Source: Paracoccaceae bacterium
GTDB lineage: Bacteria > Pseudomonadota > Alphaproteobacteria > Rhodobacterales > Rhodobacteraceae
Reading direction: 5' to 3'
Assembly (NCBI GenBank): GCA_021647745.1
Contig: JAKIUB010000022.1
Location: 1-49,121, forward strand
DNA: 49,121 bases
Below the pieces are notes generated by a model. The model saw nothing but the letters and a program-made list of their open reading frames with translations, was not told the origin of the DNA and made no database searches. Positions 32,621 through 41,944 of this stretch are shown here, piece after piece. Each line of letters starts with the position of its first letter. Positions within the stretch are counted from its first letter, which is position 1. The position numbers and the translations under genes are program-made.

Positions 32621-34129
32621 CTATCCGAGCTTTTTGCGGATGATTTCGTTTACCACTTTTGGGTTGGCCTTACCTTGGGTGGCTTTCATCACCTGCCCGA
32701 CAAACCAGCCTGCCATGCTTGGCTTTTCTTTGGCCGCAGCTACTTTGTCGGGGTTGGCGGCCATCACCTCGTCCACCGCGGCTTCAATCGCGCCGGTATC
32801 AGTTACCTGCAACATGCCGCGCGCTTTTACGATATCGGCGGGGATACCACCCTCAAGCCATACAATTTCAAACAGCTCCTTGGCGATTTTACCGGAAATA
32901 TCACCCTTTGCGATCAGGTCAATAATACCTCCGAGTTGACTGGCAGAAATAGGAGATTTATCAATGCTATAGCCTTTTTTGTTCAACCTTCCAAACAGCT
33001 CGTTGATCACCCAGTTGGCGGCCTGTTTGCCATCACGGCCTTTGGCCACGGCCTCAAAATAAGCAGCGTTGGCGACATCGGCAGTCAGCACACCGGCATC
33101 GTATTCTGTCATGCCAAAATCTTGCACAAAACGGGCTTTTTTCGCATCGGGCAGCTCTGGCAGGTTGGCCTTTATTTTATCAACCCAGGACTGCTTGATC
33201 TCCAGCGGCAGCAGGTCCGGGCAAGGGAAATAGCGGTAATCATGGGCTTCTTCCTTGCTCCGCATGCTTCGGGTTTCGCCCTTTACCGGATCATAAAGCC
33301 GGGTTTCCTGGTTGATACTGCCGCCATCTTCCAGAATGGCGATCTGGCGTTTGGCCTCATAGTCAATCGCCTGCTGGATAAAGCGCATCGAGTTCATGTT
33401 TTTGATCTCGCAGCGGGTACCGAGATGCTTGAAATCACCGCTTTCGCGGAAGCGCTCATAGGCGCCGGGTCGGCAGACAGATACGTTCACGTCCGCCCGC
33501 ATGCTGCCCTCCTGCATGTTGCCGTCACAGGTGCCAAGGTAGCGCAATATCTGCCGGATTTTGCGCACATATTCCGCGGCTTCTTCAGGGCCGCGAATAT
33601 CGGGAAAGCTCACGATTTCCATCAGGCCAACGCCGGTGCGGTTGAGGTCGACAAAGCTCATCTCCGGGTCCATGTCATGCACCGATTTACCGGCATCCTG
33701 CTCGATATGAATACGCTCGACCCGCACCTTGCGCGCTACCCCTGGCTCCATATCCACCAGTATCTCGCCCTCGCCAACAATCGGGTGGTAAAGCTGGCTA
33801 ATCTGGTAGCCCTGCGGCAGGTCGGGGTAGAAATAGTTTTTGCGATCAAAGCGTGAAAACAGGTTGATTTTGGCGTTCAGGCCTAAACCTGTGCGCACCG
33901 CCTGCTCGACACAATATTCGTTTATCACCGGCAGCATCCCCGGCATGGCGGCATCCACAAAGGCCACATTACTGTTTGGCTCGGCACCAAACCTGGTGCT
34001 CGCCCCCGAAAACAGCTTGGCTTTCGAGGCGATTTGGGCGTGGACTTCCAGCCCGATCACCAATTCCCAGTCCTCTTTGGCACCGGCAATCACTTTGGCT
34101 TCGGGTTCTGTATAGGCAAGTTCGGTCAT
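32621..34129 (-). CDS. gatB: Asp-tRNA(Asn)/Glu-tRNA(Gln) amidotransferase subunit B
   Basis: A 502-residue subunit of the GatCAB enzyme that converts misacylated Glu-tRNA(Gln) and Asp-tRNA(Asn). It has WELVIGLEVHAQIASKAKLF at the N-terminus, KNYFYPDLPQGYQISQ, the RADVNVSV segment and a YqeY-like C-terminal tail domain (about 355-502) that binds tRNA. I chose the ATG at 34129 (MTELAYTEPEAK) because residues encoded further upstream do not fit the family. GatA and GatC genes are not in the window, so the subunits are scattered. Confidence 0.96.
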   Translation of the reverse strand: MTELAYTEPEAKVIAGAKEDWELVIGLEVHAQIASKAKLFSGASTRFGAEPNSNVAFVDAAMPGMLPVINEYCVEQAVRTGLGLNAKINLFSRFDRKNYFYPDLPQGYQISQLYHPIVGEGEILVDMEPGVARKVRVERIHIEQDAGKSVHDMDPEMSFVDLNRTGVGLMEIVSFPDIRGPEEAAEYVRKIRQILRYLGTCDGNMQEGSMRADVNVSVCRPGAYERFRESGDFKHLGTRCEIKNMNSMRFIQQAIDYEAKRQIAILEDGGSINQETRLYDPVKGETRSMRSKEEAHDYRYFPCPDLLPLEIKQSWVDKIKANLPELPDAKKARFVQDFGMTEYDAGVLTADVANAAYFEAVAKGRDGKQAANWVINELFGRLNKKGYSIDKSPISASQLGGIIDLIAKGDISGKIAKELFEIVWLEGGIPADIVKARGMLQVTDTGAIEAAVDEVMAANPDKVAAAKEKPSMAGWFVGQVMKATQGKANPKVVNEIIRKKLG

Positions 34130-34358
34130 GATTATATTTCCGCTGTTTTGGCTTGCTGTCCTTTTAGGCAAAGCGTGCGCAGGGGGCAAGGGGCGGGGCA
34201 TATCGGAAATCGCGCTAATCCACGCCATCAATAAATGGTAGTAGTTTCGATACGAAGGAATGTGAGTAGCGTTTTAACAACAGCAACCCTTCAAACCAGC
34301 TATTGCTGCCAGGACAATGGGTTAAACCTCACTTGAAGTCGTCATCCGGGTCAGCCCG

Positions 34359-35411
34359 TCAAAGGAAATCGGATGTTCCTGCTTTCAACTGGTCAATCAA
34401 GCTCGACATATCGGCAGGCAACGGCGCTTCAAAGCGTAAATCCAGCCCGCTAACCGGGTGTACAAACCCCAGCGTCGCCGCATGGAGCGCCTGCCTGCGA
34501 AAGCCCTGGATGGCTTCGGTCGCCTCTGGCCCCAGCGCCTGCTTCGGGATGGCCCGCTTGCCGCCATAAGTCTGGTCGCCCACCAGCGCATGCCCGATAT
34601 AAGACATATGCGCACGGATCTGGTGGGTGCGCCCCGTCTCCAGCCAACAGCGCACCAGAGCTGCCACCGGCTTCATCTCCGGACCAAATGCCGCCTCGGC
34701 TTTTATCCGCGTGATCGCGTGTTTGCCACTATCCTTCACCACGCACATGCGTTTTCGGTCGGAGCGGTGGCGGGCTATATTGCCTGATATCCGCACCACA
34801 TTCCCCGGCTCGAAACGCACACCGTTGATACCCTTCAGGCGCGGGTCCATCGCGCTTGGCCGCCCCCAGCATACCGCCAGATAGGCCCGCTCCATTGAAT
34901 GATCGGCAAATTGCGCCGCCAGCCCCTGATGGGCCGCGTCTGACTTGGCCACCACCAGCAGGCCGCTGGTGTCTTTGTCTATCCGGTGCACAATGCCCGG
35001 GCGTTTTATACCGCCAATGCCCGACAGGCTGTCTCCACAATGATGTAGCAAAGCATTGACCAATGTGCCAGTTTCAGACCCCGGCGCAGGGTGCACCACC
35101 ATACCCGCCGGTTTGTTAACCACAATCAGGTGGGCATCCTCATAAACCACCTCTATCGGAATATCCTCGGGCAAAGCCTTCAGCTCGACCGCCACCGGCA
35201 ACACCACCTGCCACACCTGCCCAACCTCTGGCACTGCCTTGATATTGCGCACTATCTCGCCTTCGCAGCTCACCTGCCCCGCCACAATAAGCACCTGAAG
35301 CCGCGCCCGCGAAAGCGTAACCCCCTCGGGCACGGCCTGCGCCAGGGCTTTATCTAGGCGCTTGGGCAATGTATCACCTAAGAATATTTCAAGAATCTCG
35401 GAGTCGGCCAT
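34359..35411 (-). CDS. rluD: RluD-type 23S rRNA pseudouridine synthase
   Basis: A 350-residue RluA-family enzyme. An S4 RNA-binding domain occupies about residues 12-75 (KRLDKALAQAVPEGVTLSRARLQ) and the catalytic domain about 85-310. The catalytic Asp lies in HRIDKDTSGLLVVAK, with GRTHQIRAHMSYIGHALVGD further on. The RluD-type modifies helix 69 of 23S rRNA; distinction from RluC-like members is probable, not certain. I took the ATG at 35411 (MADSEILEIF), which overlaps the start codon of the divergent gene by two bases. A longer upstream frame exists but is not family-like. Confidence 0.88.
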   Translation of the reverse strand: MADSEILEIFLGDTLPKRLDKALAQAVPEGVTLSRARLQVLIVAGQVSCEGEIVRNIKAVPEVGQVWQVVLPVAVELKALPEDIPIEVVYEDAHLIVVNKPAGMVVHPAPGSETGTLVNALLHHCGDSLSGIGGIKRPGIVHRIDKDTSGLLVVAKSDAAHQGLAAQFADHSMERAYLAVCWGRPSAMDPRLKGINGVRFEPGNVVRISGNIARHRSDRKRMCVVKDSGKHAITRIKAEAAFGPEMKPVAALVRCWLETGRTHQIRAHMSYIGHALVGDQTYGGKRAIPKQALGPEATEAIQGFRRQALHAATLGFVHPVSGLDLRFEAPLPADMSSLIDQLKAGTSDFL

Positions 35412-35730
35412 GGATGCCCCAGTTGAAGAACCAAAAAACCTGCGCCTGCTGCGAAGGCTGGTCATGGTGTTGACCGTGGTTATGATAGGGGGGCTTCTAA
35501 CCATTGTCGCGGTGATTGTCATGCAATTTGCGCGTACTGGCAGCCCGGGCACCGAGCTTACCCTGCCTGCCGAAATATCCCTGCCGGACAACGAGAGTGC
35601 GCAGGCCGTCACTTTCGGGCGCGGCTGGATCGCGGTTGTGACCATTGATGGCGACGATCTCGAGCGTATCCACATCTACTCATCCGAGGGCACACCGCGC
35701 CAAACCATTAAAATCGAGCCTGCAAAATGA
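35410..35730 (+). CDS. Small single-pass membrane protein (DUF6476-like)
   Basis: A 106-residue protein with a short cytoplasmic start (MDAPVEEPKNLRLLRRLV), one transmembrane helix at about residues 17-39 and a periplasmic tail with LTLPAEISLPDNE and a final EGTPRQTIKIEP. It fits a small family (DUF6476) common in Rhodobacterales beside dnaG or rluD; the assignment is from memory and moderately sure. Its start codon shares CCATGG with that of rluD on the other strand. It overlaps dnaG by four bases, so it is probably co-translated with primase. Function unknown. Confidence 0.7.
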   Translation: MDAPVEEPKNLRLLRRLVMVLTVVMIGGLLTIVAVIVMQFARTGSPGTELTLPAEISLPDNESAQAVTFGRGWIAVVTIDGDDLERIHIYSSEGTPRQTIKIEPAK

Positions 35731-37637
35731 GCCTGCCTGACGGATTTCTGGACGACCTGCGCACCCGCCTTTCCATTGCCGATGTGGTTGGGCGAAAGGT
35801 GATGTGGGATGCCCGTAAAACCAATGCCGGCAAGGGAGACTATTGGGCACCCTGCCCTTTTCATCAGGAGAAAACCGCGTCTTTTCATGTGGATGACCGT
35901 AAAGGGTTTTACTATTGTTTTGGTTGTCACGCTAAAGGCGATGCGCTGGGTTTTGTGCGCGAGACCGAGAATTTGGGCTTTATGGAGGCGGTAAAATTGC
36001 TCGCCTCCGAGGCCGGAATGCCGGTGCCCGCCTCGGACCCCCGCGCCGCCGAGCGCGAAGCCAAGCGCAATACATTGGTCGATGTGATGGAAGCCGCTGT
36101 GCAGCACTACAAGCTCAATCTGAAGACCGCCGCAGCGACCGAAACACGGGCCTATCTGGAGCAGCGCGGCCTGACATCCGAGATCATTGAGCATTTCGAA
36201 ATCGGCTTTGCACCCAATTCAAACACCCTTTCAGAGCACCTAAAAAGCAAAGGGTTTGAGGAGGCCAAGATCATCGAGGCCGGTCTCAGCATCAAATCTG
36301 ACCGTGGCGGCGCGCCTTATGACCGCTTTCGCGGGCGTATCATCTTCCCGATTCGGGACCAGCGCGGCCGCGCAATCGCCTTTGGTGGCCGCGCGATAGA
36401 CCCGGATGCGCGGGCCAAATACCTCAATTCGCCCGAAACCCCGCTATTTGACAAAGGCCGCAGCCTTTATAATTTTGGCCCCGCGCGGGCGGCTGCGGGC
36501 AAAGCCGGCGCACTGGTTGTCGCCGAAGGCTATATGGATGTCATAGCGCTGCACCAGGCCGGTTTTACCCATGCTGTTGCCCCGCTTGGCACCGCCATCA
36601 CACCCGAGCAATTGCAGCTGATGTGGCGCGCCCACCCCGAACCGGTGATCACGCTTGACGGCGACACCGCCGGCCTTCGTGCCGCCATGCGGCTGATAGA
36701 TGTGGCTCTGCCGCTGATCGAGCCGGGCAAAAGCCTGCGTTTTGCCATCATGCCCGAGGGGCTGGACCCGGACGACCTGATAAAATCCGCCGGTGCGCCC
36801 GCCATGCAGGCCCTGCTCGATGCCGCCCGCCCGATGGTAGACCTGCTCTGGCAGCGCGAGACCGAAGGGCAGGTTTTTGACAGCCCCGAGCGCAAGGCCC
36901 TGCTCGACAAAACGCTACGGATGTTGTTGGGAAAAATAACCGACCCCTCCATTAAATCCCATTACGGCCAAGAGATCAAAAATAGGCGGCAAAGCCTGTT
37001 TTACCCGCAGCAATCACGCAAATCCGGTTTCACCCCATGGCGCAAAAATGCGCCGCTCGCGCCACTACCCGATACCAAAAACTCGCTACTGGCCTCAGCC
37101 AATACCGGCCCCGAAGCCGAAGCGCGGGTGCGCGAGAGCGCTATCCTGCTGGGCTGCCTTCATCATCCGGAGTTGGCAGAAAAACTGGAGAGCCGGCTGG
37201 ATCGCCTGCCCTATCTATGCCCTGACCTTCGCCAGATCGGCCATGCCCTGCTGGCGGCTCTTCCCCTGAAAGAGGGCGAGGGCTTTAATGACCTGCTCTC
37301 CCGCCGTTTCGGCTTTGACGTAGCGGAAAAGCTACTGTCCATCCGCCAGGTTGCCAGCAACCCGCACCTGCGCGCCAATGCGGATAAATCCCTCGCCGAA
37401 CGCGCCTTGAGCGCGGATATTGATCGCCAGTTTGCCATAGTCGGCATTATCGAGGAAACCAGCGACGCCAGAATAGAAATAGATTCAGATCCGGATGAAG
37501 GCCTGACCTGGCGGCTGGAGCAAGCCCGCGAGGCCAAATACATCGTGGAAAGAGAGGCCTTTAGCGATAGCGAGGATTCCGGTGATGAAAGCCATCTTTC
37601 GCAAAAGTTACAGGATTACCTGGACGGAAAACTATGA
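35727..37637 (+). CDS. dnaG: DNA primase
   Basis: A 636-residue primase that makes RNA primers at the replication fork. The zinc-binding domain has C43, H46, C64 and C67 (CPFHQEKT, then YYCFGCHAKGD). The RNA polymerase and TOPRIM core spans about 120-380 with VVAEGYMDVIALHQAGF and TLDGDTAGLRA. The C-terminal part (about 430-636) would bind the DnaB helicase and is less conserved. The ATG overlaps the upstream membrane-protein gene by four bases. It is followed by rpoD after a 147-base spacer rich in repeats, a remnant of the rpsU-dnaG-rpoD operon pattern. Confidence 0.97.
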   Translation: MSLPDGFLDDLRTRLSIADVVGRKVMWDARKTNAGKGDYWAPCPFHQEKTASFHVDDRKGFYYCFGCHAKGDALGFVRETENLGFMEAVKLLASEAGMPVPASDPRAAEREAKRNTLVDVMEAAVQHYKLNLKTAAATETRAYLEQRGLTSEIIEHFEIGFAPNSNTLSEHLKSKGFEEAKIIEAGLSIKSDRGGAPYDRFRGRIIFPIRDQRGRAIAFGGRAIDPDARAKYLNSPETPLFDKGRSLYNFGPARAAAGKAGALVVAEGYMDVIALHQAGFTHAVAPLGTAITPEQLQLMWRAHPEPVITLDGDTAGLRAAMRLIDVALPLIEPGKSLRFAIMPEGLDPDDLIKSAGAPAMQALLDAARPMVDLLWQRETEGQVFDSPERKALLDKTLRMLLGKITDPSIKSHYGQEIKNRRQSLFYPQQSRKSGFTPWRKNAPLAPLPDTKNSLLASANTGPEAEARVRESAILLGCLHHPELAEKLESRLDRLPYLCPDLRQIGHALLAALPLKEGEGFNDLLSRRFGFDVAEKLLSIRQVASNPHLRANADKSLAERALSADIDRQFAIVGIIEETSDARIEIDSDPDEGLTWRLEQAREAKYIVEREAFSDSEDSGDESHLSQKLQDYLDGKL

Positions 37638-37651
37638 TATTCCTCGGCGAA

Positions 37652-37666
37652 ACCGAATGATTCGGT
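37652..37666. repeat. Interrupted palindrome in the dnaG-rpoD spacer
   Basis: ACCGAAT-G-ATTCGGT, a perfect seven-plus-seven inverted repeat 15 bases after the dnaG stop codon. It shares the GATTCG core with the repeats further on. Confidence 0.75.
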
Positions 37667-37708
37667 CCGAATCCCCGTAAAGCGCAAAATAAACCCCCTT
37701 CCCCCCTT

Positions 37709-37725
37709 GCGAATCAGTGATTCGC
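37709..37725. repeat. Second interrupted palindrome upstream of rpoD
   Basis: GCGAATCA-G-TGATTCGC, a perfect eight-plus-eight inverted repeat. Its right arm is the first of three 13-base direct repeats. Confidence 0.8.
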
Positions 37726-37757
37726 ACCCCAGATTCGCACCAGCGATTCGCCTGACT
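37719..37757 (+). repeat. Three tandem 13-base repeats upstream of rpoD
   Basis: Units begin at 37719, 37732 and 37745: GATTCGCACC-CCA, GATTCGCACC-AGC, GATTCGCC-TGACT. They lie 28-66 bases before the rpoD start codon. The regular spacing is that of an iteron-like protein-binding array. Confidence 0.8.
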
Positions 37758-37784
37758 CGTATTTCGGACAAAACGGAGATTTTC

Positions 37785-39749
37785 ATGGCTGCCAAAAATA
37801 CGCCTTCCAAACCCAAGGATCTTCCCGGCCCGCTGCTCGACATGAGCCAGGCGGCAGTGCGAAAGATGATCGCACAGGCCAAAGAGCGTGGCTATATCAC
37901 CTACGACGAACTGAACGAGTTCATGCCCGCTGATCAGGTCTCCTCCGAGCAAATCGAGGATATTATGGCGATGCTCTCCGAAATGGGCATCAACATCACC
38001 GAGGGTGACGATGGCGAAGAAGAAGAGGGAAAATCCGATGCCGAGGAGATTGGTGCCACCACATCACGCGAGCTAGTCACGGCTTCGGCCACGACCGAAA
38101 TCCTTGACCGCACCGACGACCCTGTGCGGATGTATCTGCGCGAAATGGGCACGGTGGAGCTTTTGTCCCGCGAGGGCGAGATCGCGATTGCCAAGCGCAT
38201 CGAGGCTGGACGCAATACCATGATCGCCGGACTTTGCGAAAGCCCCCTGACCTTTCAGGCCATCACCATCTGGCGCGACGAGCTGCTCGCCGAAGAGGTG
38301 ATGATGCGCGATGTTATCGACCTTGAAACCACCTTCGGACAAGCCATGGGAGAGGAAGAGGAGAACAAGCCCGAAGCCCCCGCCAAGGAAGAACCCGCCA
38401 AGGAAGAACCGGCCGCCACCGTGTTGGAAAGTGATGATGACGACGAGGACGAGGATGACGAGGAAGACGAAGTCGCCAACCTCTCGCTCGCAGCAATGGA
38501 AGCCGCACTAAAGCCTCGCGTGCTGGAATCACTGGACCAAATCGCTTCGGATTACGAAAAGCTTGCCGGTATGCAGGATAGCCGGATGGACGCGACCCTC
38601 TCCGACCGCAGCACATTTTCCTCGGGCCAAGAGCTGGAATACCAGCGGCTGCGCTCCGAGATCGTCACACTGGTAAACGCACTGCATCTGCACAACAACC
38701 GCATTGAGGCGTTGATCGACCAGATTTATGGCATCAATGGCAAAATCAAGACCGTGGACAGTGCCATGGTCAAAATTGCCGATAGCGTACGCATCAATCG
38801 CCGCGAGTTTATCGACGAATACAAGGATTCGGAGTTGGACCCGATCTGGTTCGAGAGAGTAACCGCCAAGACCACCCGTGGCTGGAGTATCATGGCCGAA
38901 AAACATGGTGAAAAGGTTATCGAGCTGCGCGAAGAAATGGCCGATATCGGGGGCTATATCGGAGTTGATATCTCCGAATTCCGCCGCATCGTGCAACAGG
39001 TGCAAAAGGGCGAAAAAGAAGCCCGCGCCGCCAAGAAAGAAATGGTGGAAGCCAATCTGCGGCTGGTGATCTCGATTGCCAAAAAATACACTAACCGCGG
39101 CCTGCAATTCCTTGATCTTATTCAGGAAGGTAATATCGGCCTGATGAAAGCGGTAGATAAGTTCGAGTATCGCCGTGGTTACAAATTCAGCACCTATGCC
39201 ACATGGTGGATCCGTCAGGCGATCACCCGTAGCATCGCAGATCAGGCCCGCACCATCCGCATTCCGGTGCATATGATCGAAACCATCAACAAACTGGTGC
39301 GCACCGGCCGCCAGATGCTGCACGAAATCGGCCGTGAGCCGACCCCCGAAGAACTGGCAGCCAAGCTACAGATGCCGCTGGAAAAGGTGCGCAAGGTGAT
39401 GAAAATCGCCAAAGAACCTATCAGCCTGGAAACCCCGATTGGCGACGAAGAAGACAGCCAGCTAGGTGATTTCATCGAAGATAAAAACGCCGTGCTGCCG
39501 CTGGACAGCGCCATTCAGGGCAATCTGAAAGAAACCACAACCCGCGTTCTGGCCAGCCTCACCCCGCGCGAGGAGCGGGTATTGCGTATGCGTTTTGGTA
39601 TCGGGGTCAACACCGACCACACGCTGGAGGAAGTCGGTCAGCAATTCTCGGTCACCCGCGAACGCATCCGGCAGATCGAGGCCAAGGCACTGCGCAAGCT
39701 CAAGCACCCCTCACGGAGCCGCAAGCTGCGCTCCTTCCTTGATCAGTAA
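37785..39749 (+). CDS. rpoD: Primary sigma factor RpoD (sigma-70)
   Basis: A 654-residue housekeeping sigma factor. Region 1.1 lies at about 15-80, region 1.2 starts at DPVRMYLREMGTVELLSREG (about 110), and the non-conserved region has a highly acidic stretch (about 195-235) with a duplicated AKEEPAKEEPA. Region 2 includes YKFSTYATWWIRQAITRSI, which contacts the -10 element. Region 3 and region 4 (EEVGQQFSVTRERIRQIEAKAL) follow and bind the -35. I chose the ATG at 37785 (MAAKNTPSKPKD), preceded by CGGAG, over an upstream frame that reads through the repeats. It follows dnaG. Confidence 0.97.
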   Translation: MAAKNTPSKPKDLPGPLLDMSQAAVRKMIAQAKERGYITYDELNEFMPADQVSSEQIEDIMAMLSEMGINITEGDDGEEEEGKSDAEEIGATTSRELVTASATTEILDRTDDPVRMYLREMGTVELLSREGEIAIAKRIEAGRNTMIAGLCESPLTFQAITIWRDELLAEEVMMRDVIDLETTFGQAMGEEEENKPEAPAKEEPAKEEPAATVLESDDDDEDEDDEEDEVANLSLAAMEAALKPRVLESLDQIASDYEKLAGMQDSRMDATLSDRSTFSSGQELEYQRLRSEIVTLVNALHLHNNRIEALIDQIYGINGKIKTVDSAMVKIADSVRINRREFIDEYKDSELDPIWFERVTAKTTRGWSIMAEKHGEKVIELREEMADIGGYIGVDISEFRRIVQQVQKGEKEARAAKKEMVEANLRLVISIAKKYTNRGLQFLDLIQEGNIGLMKAVDKFEYRRGYKFSTYATWWIRQAITRSIADQARTIRIPVHMIETINKLVRTGRQMLHEIGREPTPEELAAKLQMPLEKVRKVMKIAKEPISLETPIGDEEDSQLGDFIEDKNAVLPLDSAIQGNLKETTTRVLASLTPREERVLRMRFGIGVNTDHTLEEVGQQFSVTRERIRQIEAKALRKLKHPSRSRKLRSFLDQ

Positions 39750-39759
39750 AAGCTTGAGC

Positions 39760-39796
39760 AAAAAAAACGCCCTGCCCGGGATATTCGGACAAGGCG
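39760..39796 (-). terminator. Intrinsic terminator for the minus-strand lipoprotein gene
   Basis: On the minus strand CGCCTTGTCCG pairs over 11 positions (two G-T pairs) with CGGGCAGGGCG and is followed by eight Ts. It lies 27 bases after the lipoprotein stop and just beyond the rpoD stop on the other strand, so it may separate the two converging transcripts. Confidence 0.8.
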
Positions 39797-39823
39797 GCTA
39801 TGCAAGATAATGTGTCGGCGCCT

Positions 39824-40201
39824 TTAGCGACAAGCGAAGGTCATGGTATTGTAGCCACGCCCCTCTTTCACCCCGCGGACAAGCCCGGCGCCAGCGGCAT
39901 TCAGATTGGCCTTGCCCGCGCCACCGCAATAGGAATCGGCCCCGTCCAGCACCGCGATTTCGCCAATAACATCGGTAAAATACGCGTAGGTAAGGGCGCT
40001 GCCAGCCATAGAGGCGGTATCAAGCTTGCCGATCAGAGCTGGTGCCCGGACCAATGCTGCATCCACATGGCCGCTCGGGCTGGGCCTAGTGCCGACAATA
40101 CCGTTTGCCGGATCCAGCCCTGCATTCGGGCCTAGTGCCTCCTCGCAGGCCGATAAAAAACCGACAGACGCAAAGACCAGTGCAATTTTTGTAATACTCA
40201 T
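39824..40201 (-). CDS. Small putative lipoprotein
   Basis: A 125-residue protein with a lipoprotein signal (MSITKIALVFASVGFLSAC, lipobox LSAC with Cys at residue 19). The mature part has LDPANGIVGTRPSPSGHVDAALV, a YFTDVIGEIAVLDGADSYCGG stretch and a final Cys-Arg. No family is recognised. I chose the ATG at 40201, preceded by a GGGAGC ribosome site, over an upstream frame. It is divergent from nrdR and has its own strong terminator, so it is probably a single-gene transcript. Confidence 0.75.
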   Translation of the reverse strand: MSITKIALVFASVGFLSACEEALGPNAGLDPANGIVGTRPSPSGHVDAALVRAPALIGKLDTASMAGSALTYAYFTDVIGEIAVLDGADSYCGGAGKANLNAAGAGLVRGVKEGRGYNTMTFACR

Positions 40202-40370
40202 AGTGGTGCTCCCAGTAAATTCACCGTAACTTACAGGTGAAACCCTCCCCTGTAAATCGCTTTGGCATACCTTGCGCTCCCCCTCCAAATATAGCGGCCT
40301 GTATTTCCCTCTACACAAACTGTAGTCACCCCCCTATACTATGCCAAAGCCTGCCAGTATGGAGAAAAAT

Positions 40371-40835
40371 ATGCGCTGCCCGTTTTGTGGAAATATCGAT
40401 ACCCAGGTAAAGGATTCGCGGCCTGCGGAGGACCATGTCGCCATCCGCCGTCGCCGCTATTGCGCGGCATGTGCCGGGCGGTTTACCACATATGAGCGGG
40501 TGCAGCTGCGTGATCTGACTGTACTGAAGAAAAACGGTAAACGCGAGGATTTTGACCGCGACAAGCTGGCCCGTTCCGTGCGCACCGCCCTACAAAAACG
40601 CCCGGTAGAGGCCGAGCGGGTTGACCAGATGATCTCCGGCATTGTGCGGCGGCTTGAAAGCCTCGGCGAGGTTGATATTCCGTCCGACAAAATCGGCCAG
40701 ATTGTGATGGAAACCTTGGCCCGTATAGATACCGTCGCCTATGTGCGCTTTGCCTCGGTCTATAAAAACTTTCAGGCTGCGGATGATTTCGAGGAGTTTG
40801 TCCACGAATTGCGCCCACCCAAAGATGCCGAATAG
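40371..40835 (+). CDS. nrdR: Transcriptional repressor NrdR
   Basis: A 154-residue regulator of ribonucleotide reductase genes. It has the N-terminal zinc ribbon (MRCPFCGN, then RRRRYCAACAGRFTTYER) and an ATP-cone domain at about 49-139 (VLKKNGKREDFDRDKLARSV). It senses ATP and dATP. The ATG at 40371 has GGAG at 40361-40364 and gives the usual family length; an in-frame start at 40341 is less likely. Its end overlaps ribD by 11 bases. NrdR next to riboflavin genes is a standard arrangement. Confidence 0.96.
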   Translation: MRCPFCGNIDTQVKDSRPAEDHVAIRRRRYCAACAGRFTTYERVQLRDLTVLKKNGKREDFDRDKLARSVRTALQKRPVEAERVDQMISGIVRRLESLGEVDIPSDKIGQIVMETLARIDTVAYVRFASVYKNFQAADDFEEFVHELRPPKDAE

Positions 40836-41913
40836 CGACAGCCGCTGGATGCAGCTCGCCCTCTCTCTGGGCGCGCGCGGGCTGGGACGGGTATGGCCAA
40901 ATCCGGCTGTTGGCTGTGTAATCGTGCGCGAAAACCATCTGATAGGCCGTGGATGGACACAGCCCGGAGGCCGCCCCCACGCCGAAACCATGGCGCTCGC
41001 CCAAGCCAAAGATGCCAAAGGCGCCACGGCCTATATTACCCTTGAGCCATGCGCCCACACAGGCAAAACCCCGCCCTGTGCTACGGCCTTGATCAAAGCC
41101 GGCATCTCGCGTGTGGTCTGCCCGATAAAAGACCCCGACCCGAGGGTTTCAGGCAAGGGTTTTGCCATGCTGCGCGCGGCCGGCATAAAGGTGGATACCG
41201 GCCTGATGGCAAGCAAAGCCCGCCAAGCCAATGCCGGGTTTTTGCTGGGTAAAGAAAGCGCACGGCCGTTTATTACCCTGAAATTGGCAGCTTCGCTTGA
41301 TGGCCGGATTGCAACCGCAACAGGTGAAAGCCGCTGGATTACCGGCGCGCAGGCCCGCGCCTATGTCCACCTTTTGCGTGCCAACCATGACGCCGTGCTT
41401 ATCGGTAGCGGCACAGCTCGCACAGACAACCCGATGCTGGATATTCGTGGCCTTGGCCTGACCAGTGCCAACCCTGTCCGCGTGGTGCTGGATAGCGGGC
41501 TTTCGCTGCCCCCCGAGAGCCGCCTCGCCCTTTCCGCCCGCGATATTCCGCTCTGGATATGTCACACAAATGCTCCGCAAAAAAACCAACAGGTATTGGC
41601 CGCACTCGGCGCGACGCTGATCAAGGTCGCGCCGTCAGAAAACGGCGTAGACCTTCTCGCTACCATGCAAAGCCTTGCCAAAAACGGTCTCACCCGAATT
41701 TTGGTTGAAGGCGGCGGAAAGCTCGCGGCGAGCCTGATCAAAGCCGGTCTTGTAGATCAGTTGGAGGTCTTTCATGCAGGGCTGCTCCTCGGTGCGGGCA
41801 GCACACCCGCCCTTGGCGTTCTTTGCGGCAGCGCACTGGATGATTTTCCGCGCTTCAAGCTGCTCGAAAGCCGAACACTCGGAAATGATACCCTCACGGT
41901 CTGGAGCCAATAG
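40825..41913 (+). CDS. ribD: Bifunctional riboflavin deaminase/reductase RibD
   Basis: A 362-residue enzyme for two steps of riboflavin synthesis. The deaminase domain (about 1-145) has the zinc site HAETMAL and PCAHTGKTPPC. The reductase domain (about 150-362) has FITLKLAASLDGRIATATGE and ILVEGGGKLAASLIKAGLVD. The ATG lies inside nrdR in another frame. The riboflavin synthase gene (ribE), which usually follows, is not present in the window; a carboxypeptidase gene converges on ribD instead. Confidence 0.95.
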   Translation: MPNSDSRWMQLALSLGARGLGRVWPNPAVGCVIVRENHLIGRGWTQPGGRPHAETMALAQAKDAKGATAYITLEPCAHTGKTPPCATALIKAGISRVVCPIKDPDPRVSGKGFAMLRAAGIKVDTGLMASKARQANAGFLLGKESARPFITLKLAASLDGRIATATGESRWITGAQARAYVHLLRANHDAVLIGSGTARTDNPMLDIRGLGLTSANPVRVVLDSGLSLPPESRLALSARDIPLWICHTNAPQKNQQVLAALGATLIKVAPSENGVDLLATMQSLAKNGLTRILVEGGGKLAASLIKAGLVDQLEVFHAGLLLGAGSTPALGVLCGSALDDFPRFKLLESRTLGNDTLTVWSQ

Positions 41914-41944
41914 CCCTGGCTTCACGGCGCGGCATTATCGAGGC

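Noticed and set aside
32675..33856. A 393-codon frame antisense to gatB
   Set aside because: GatB motifs are complete on the minus strand. The other frame has no family signature and no credible ribosome site.
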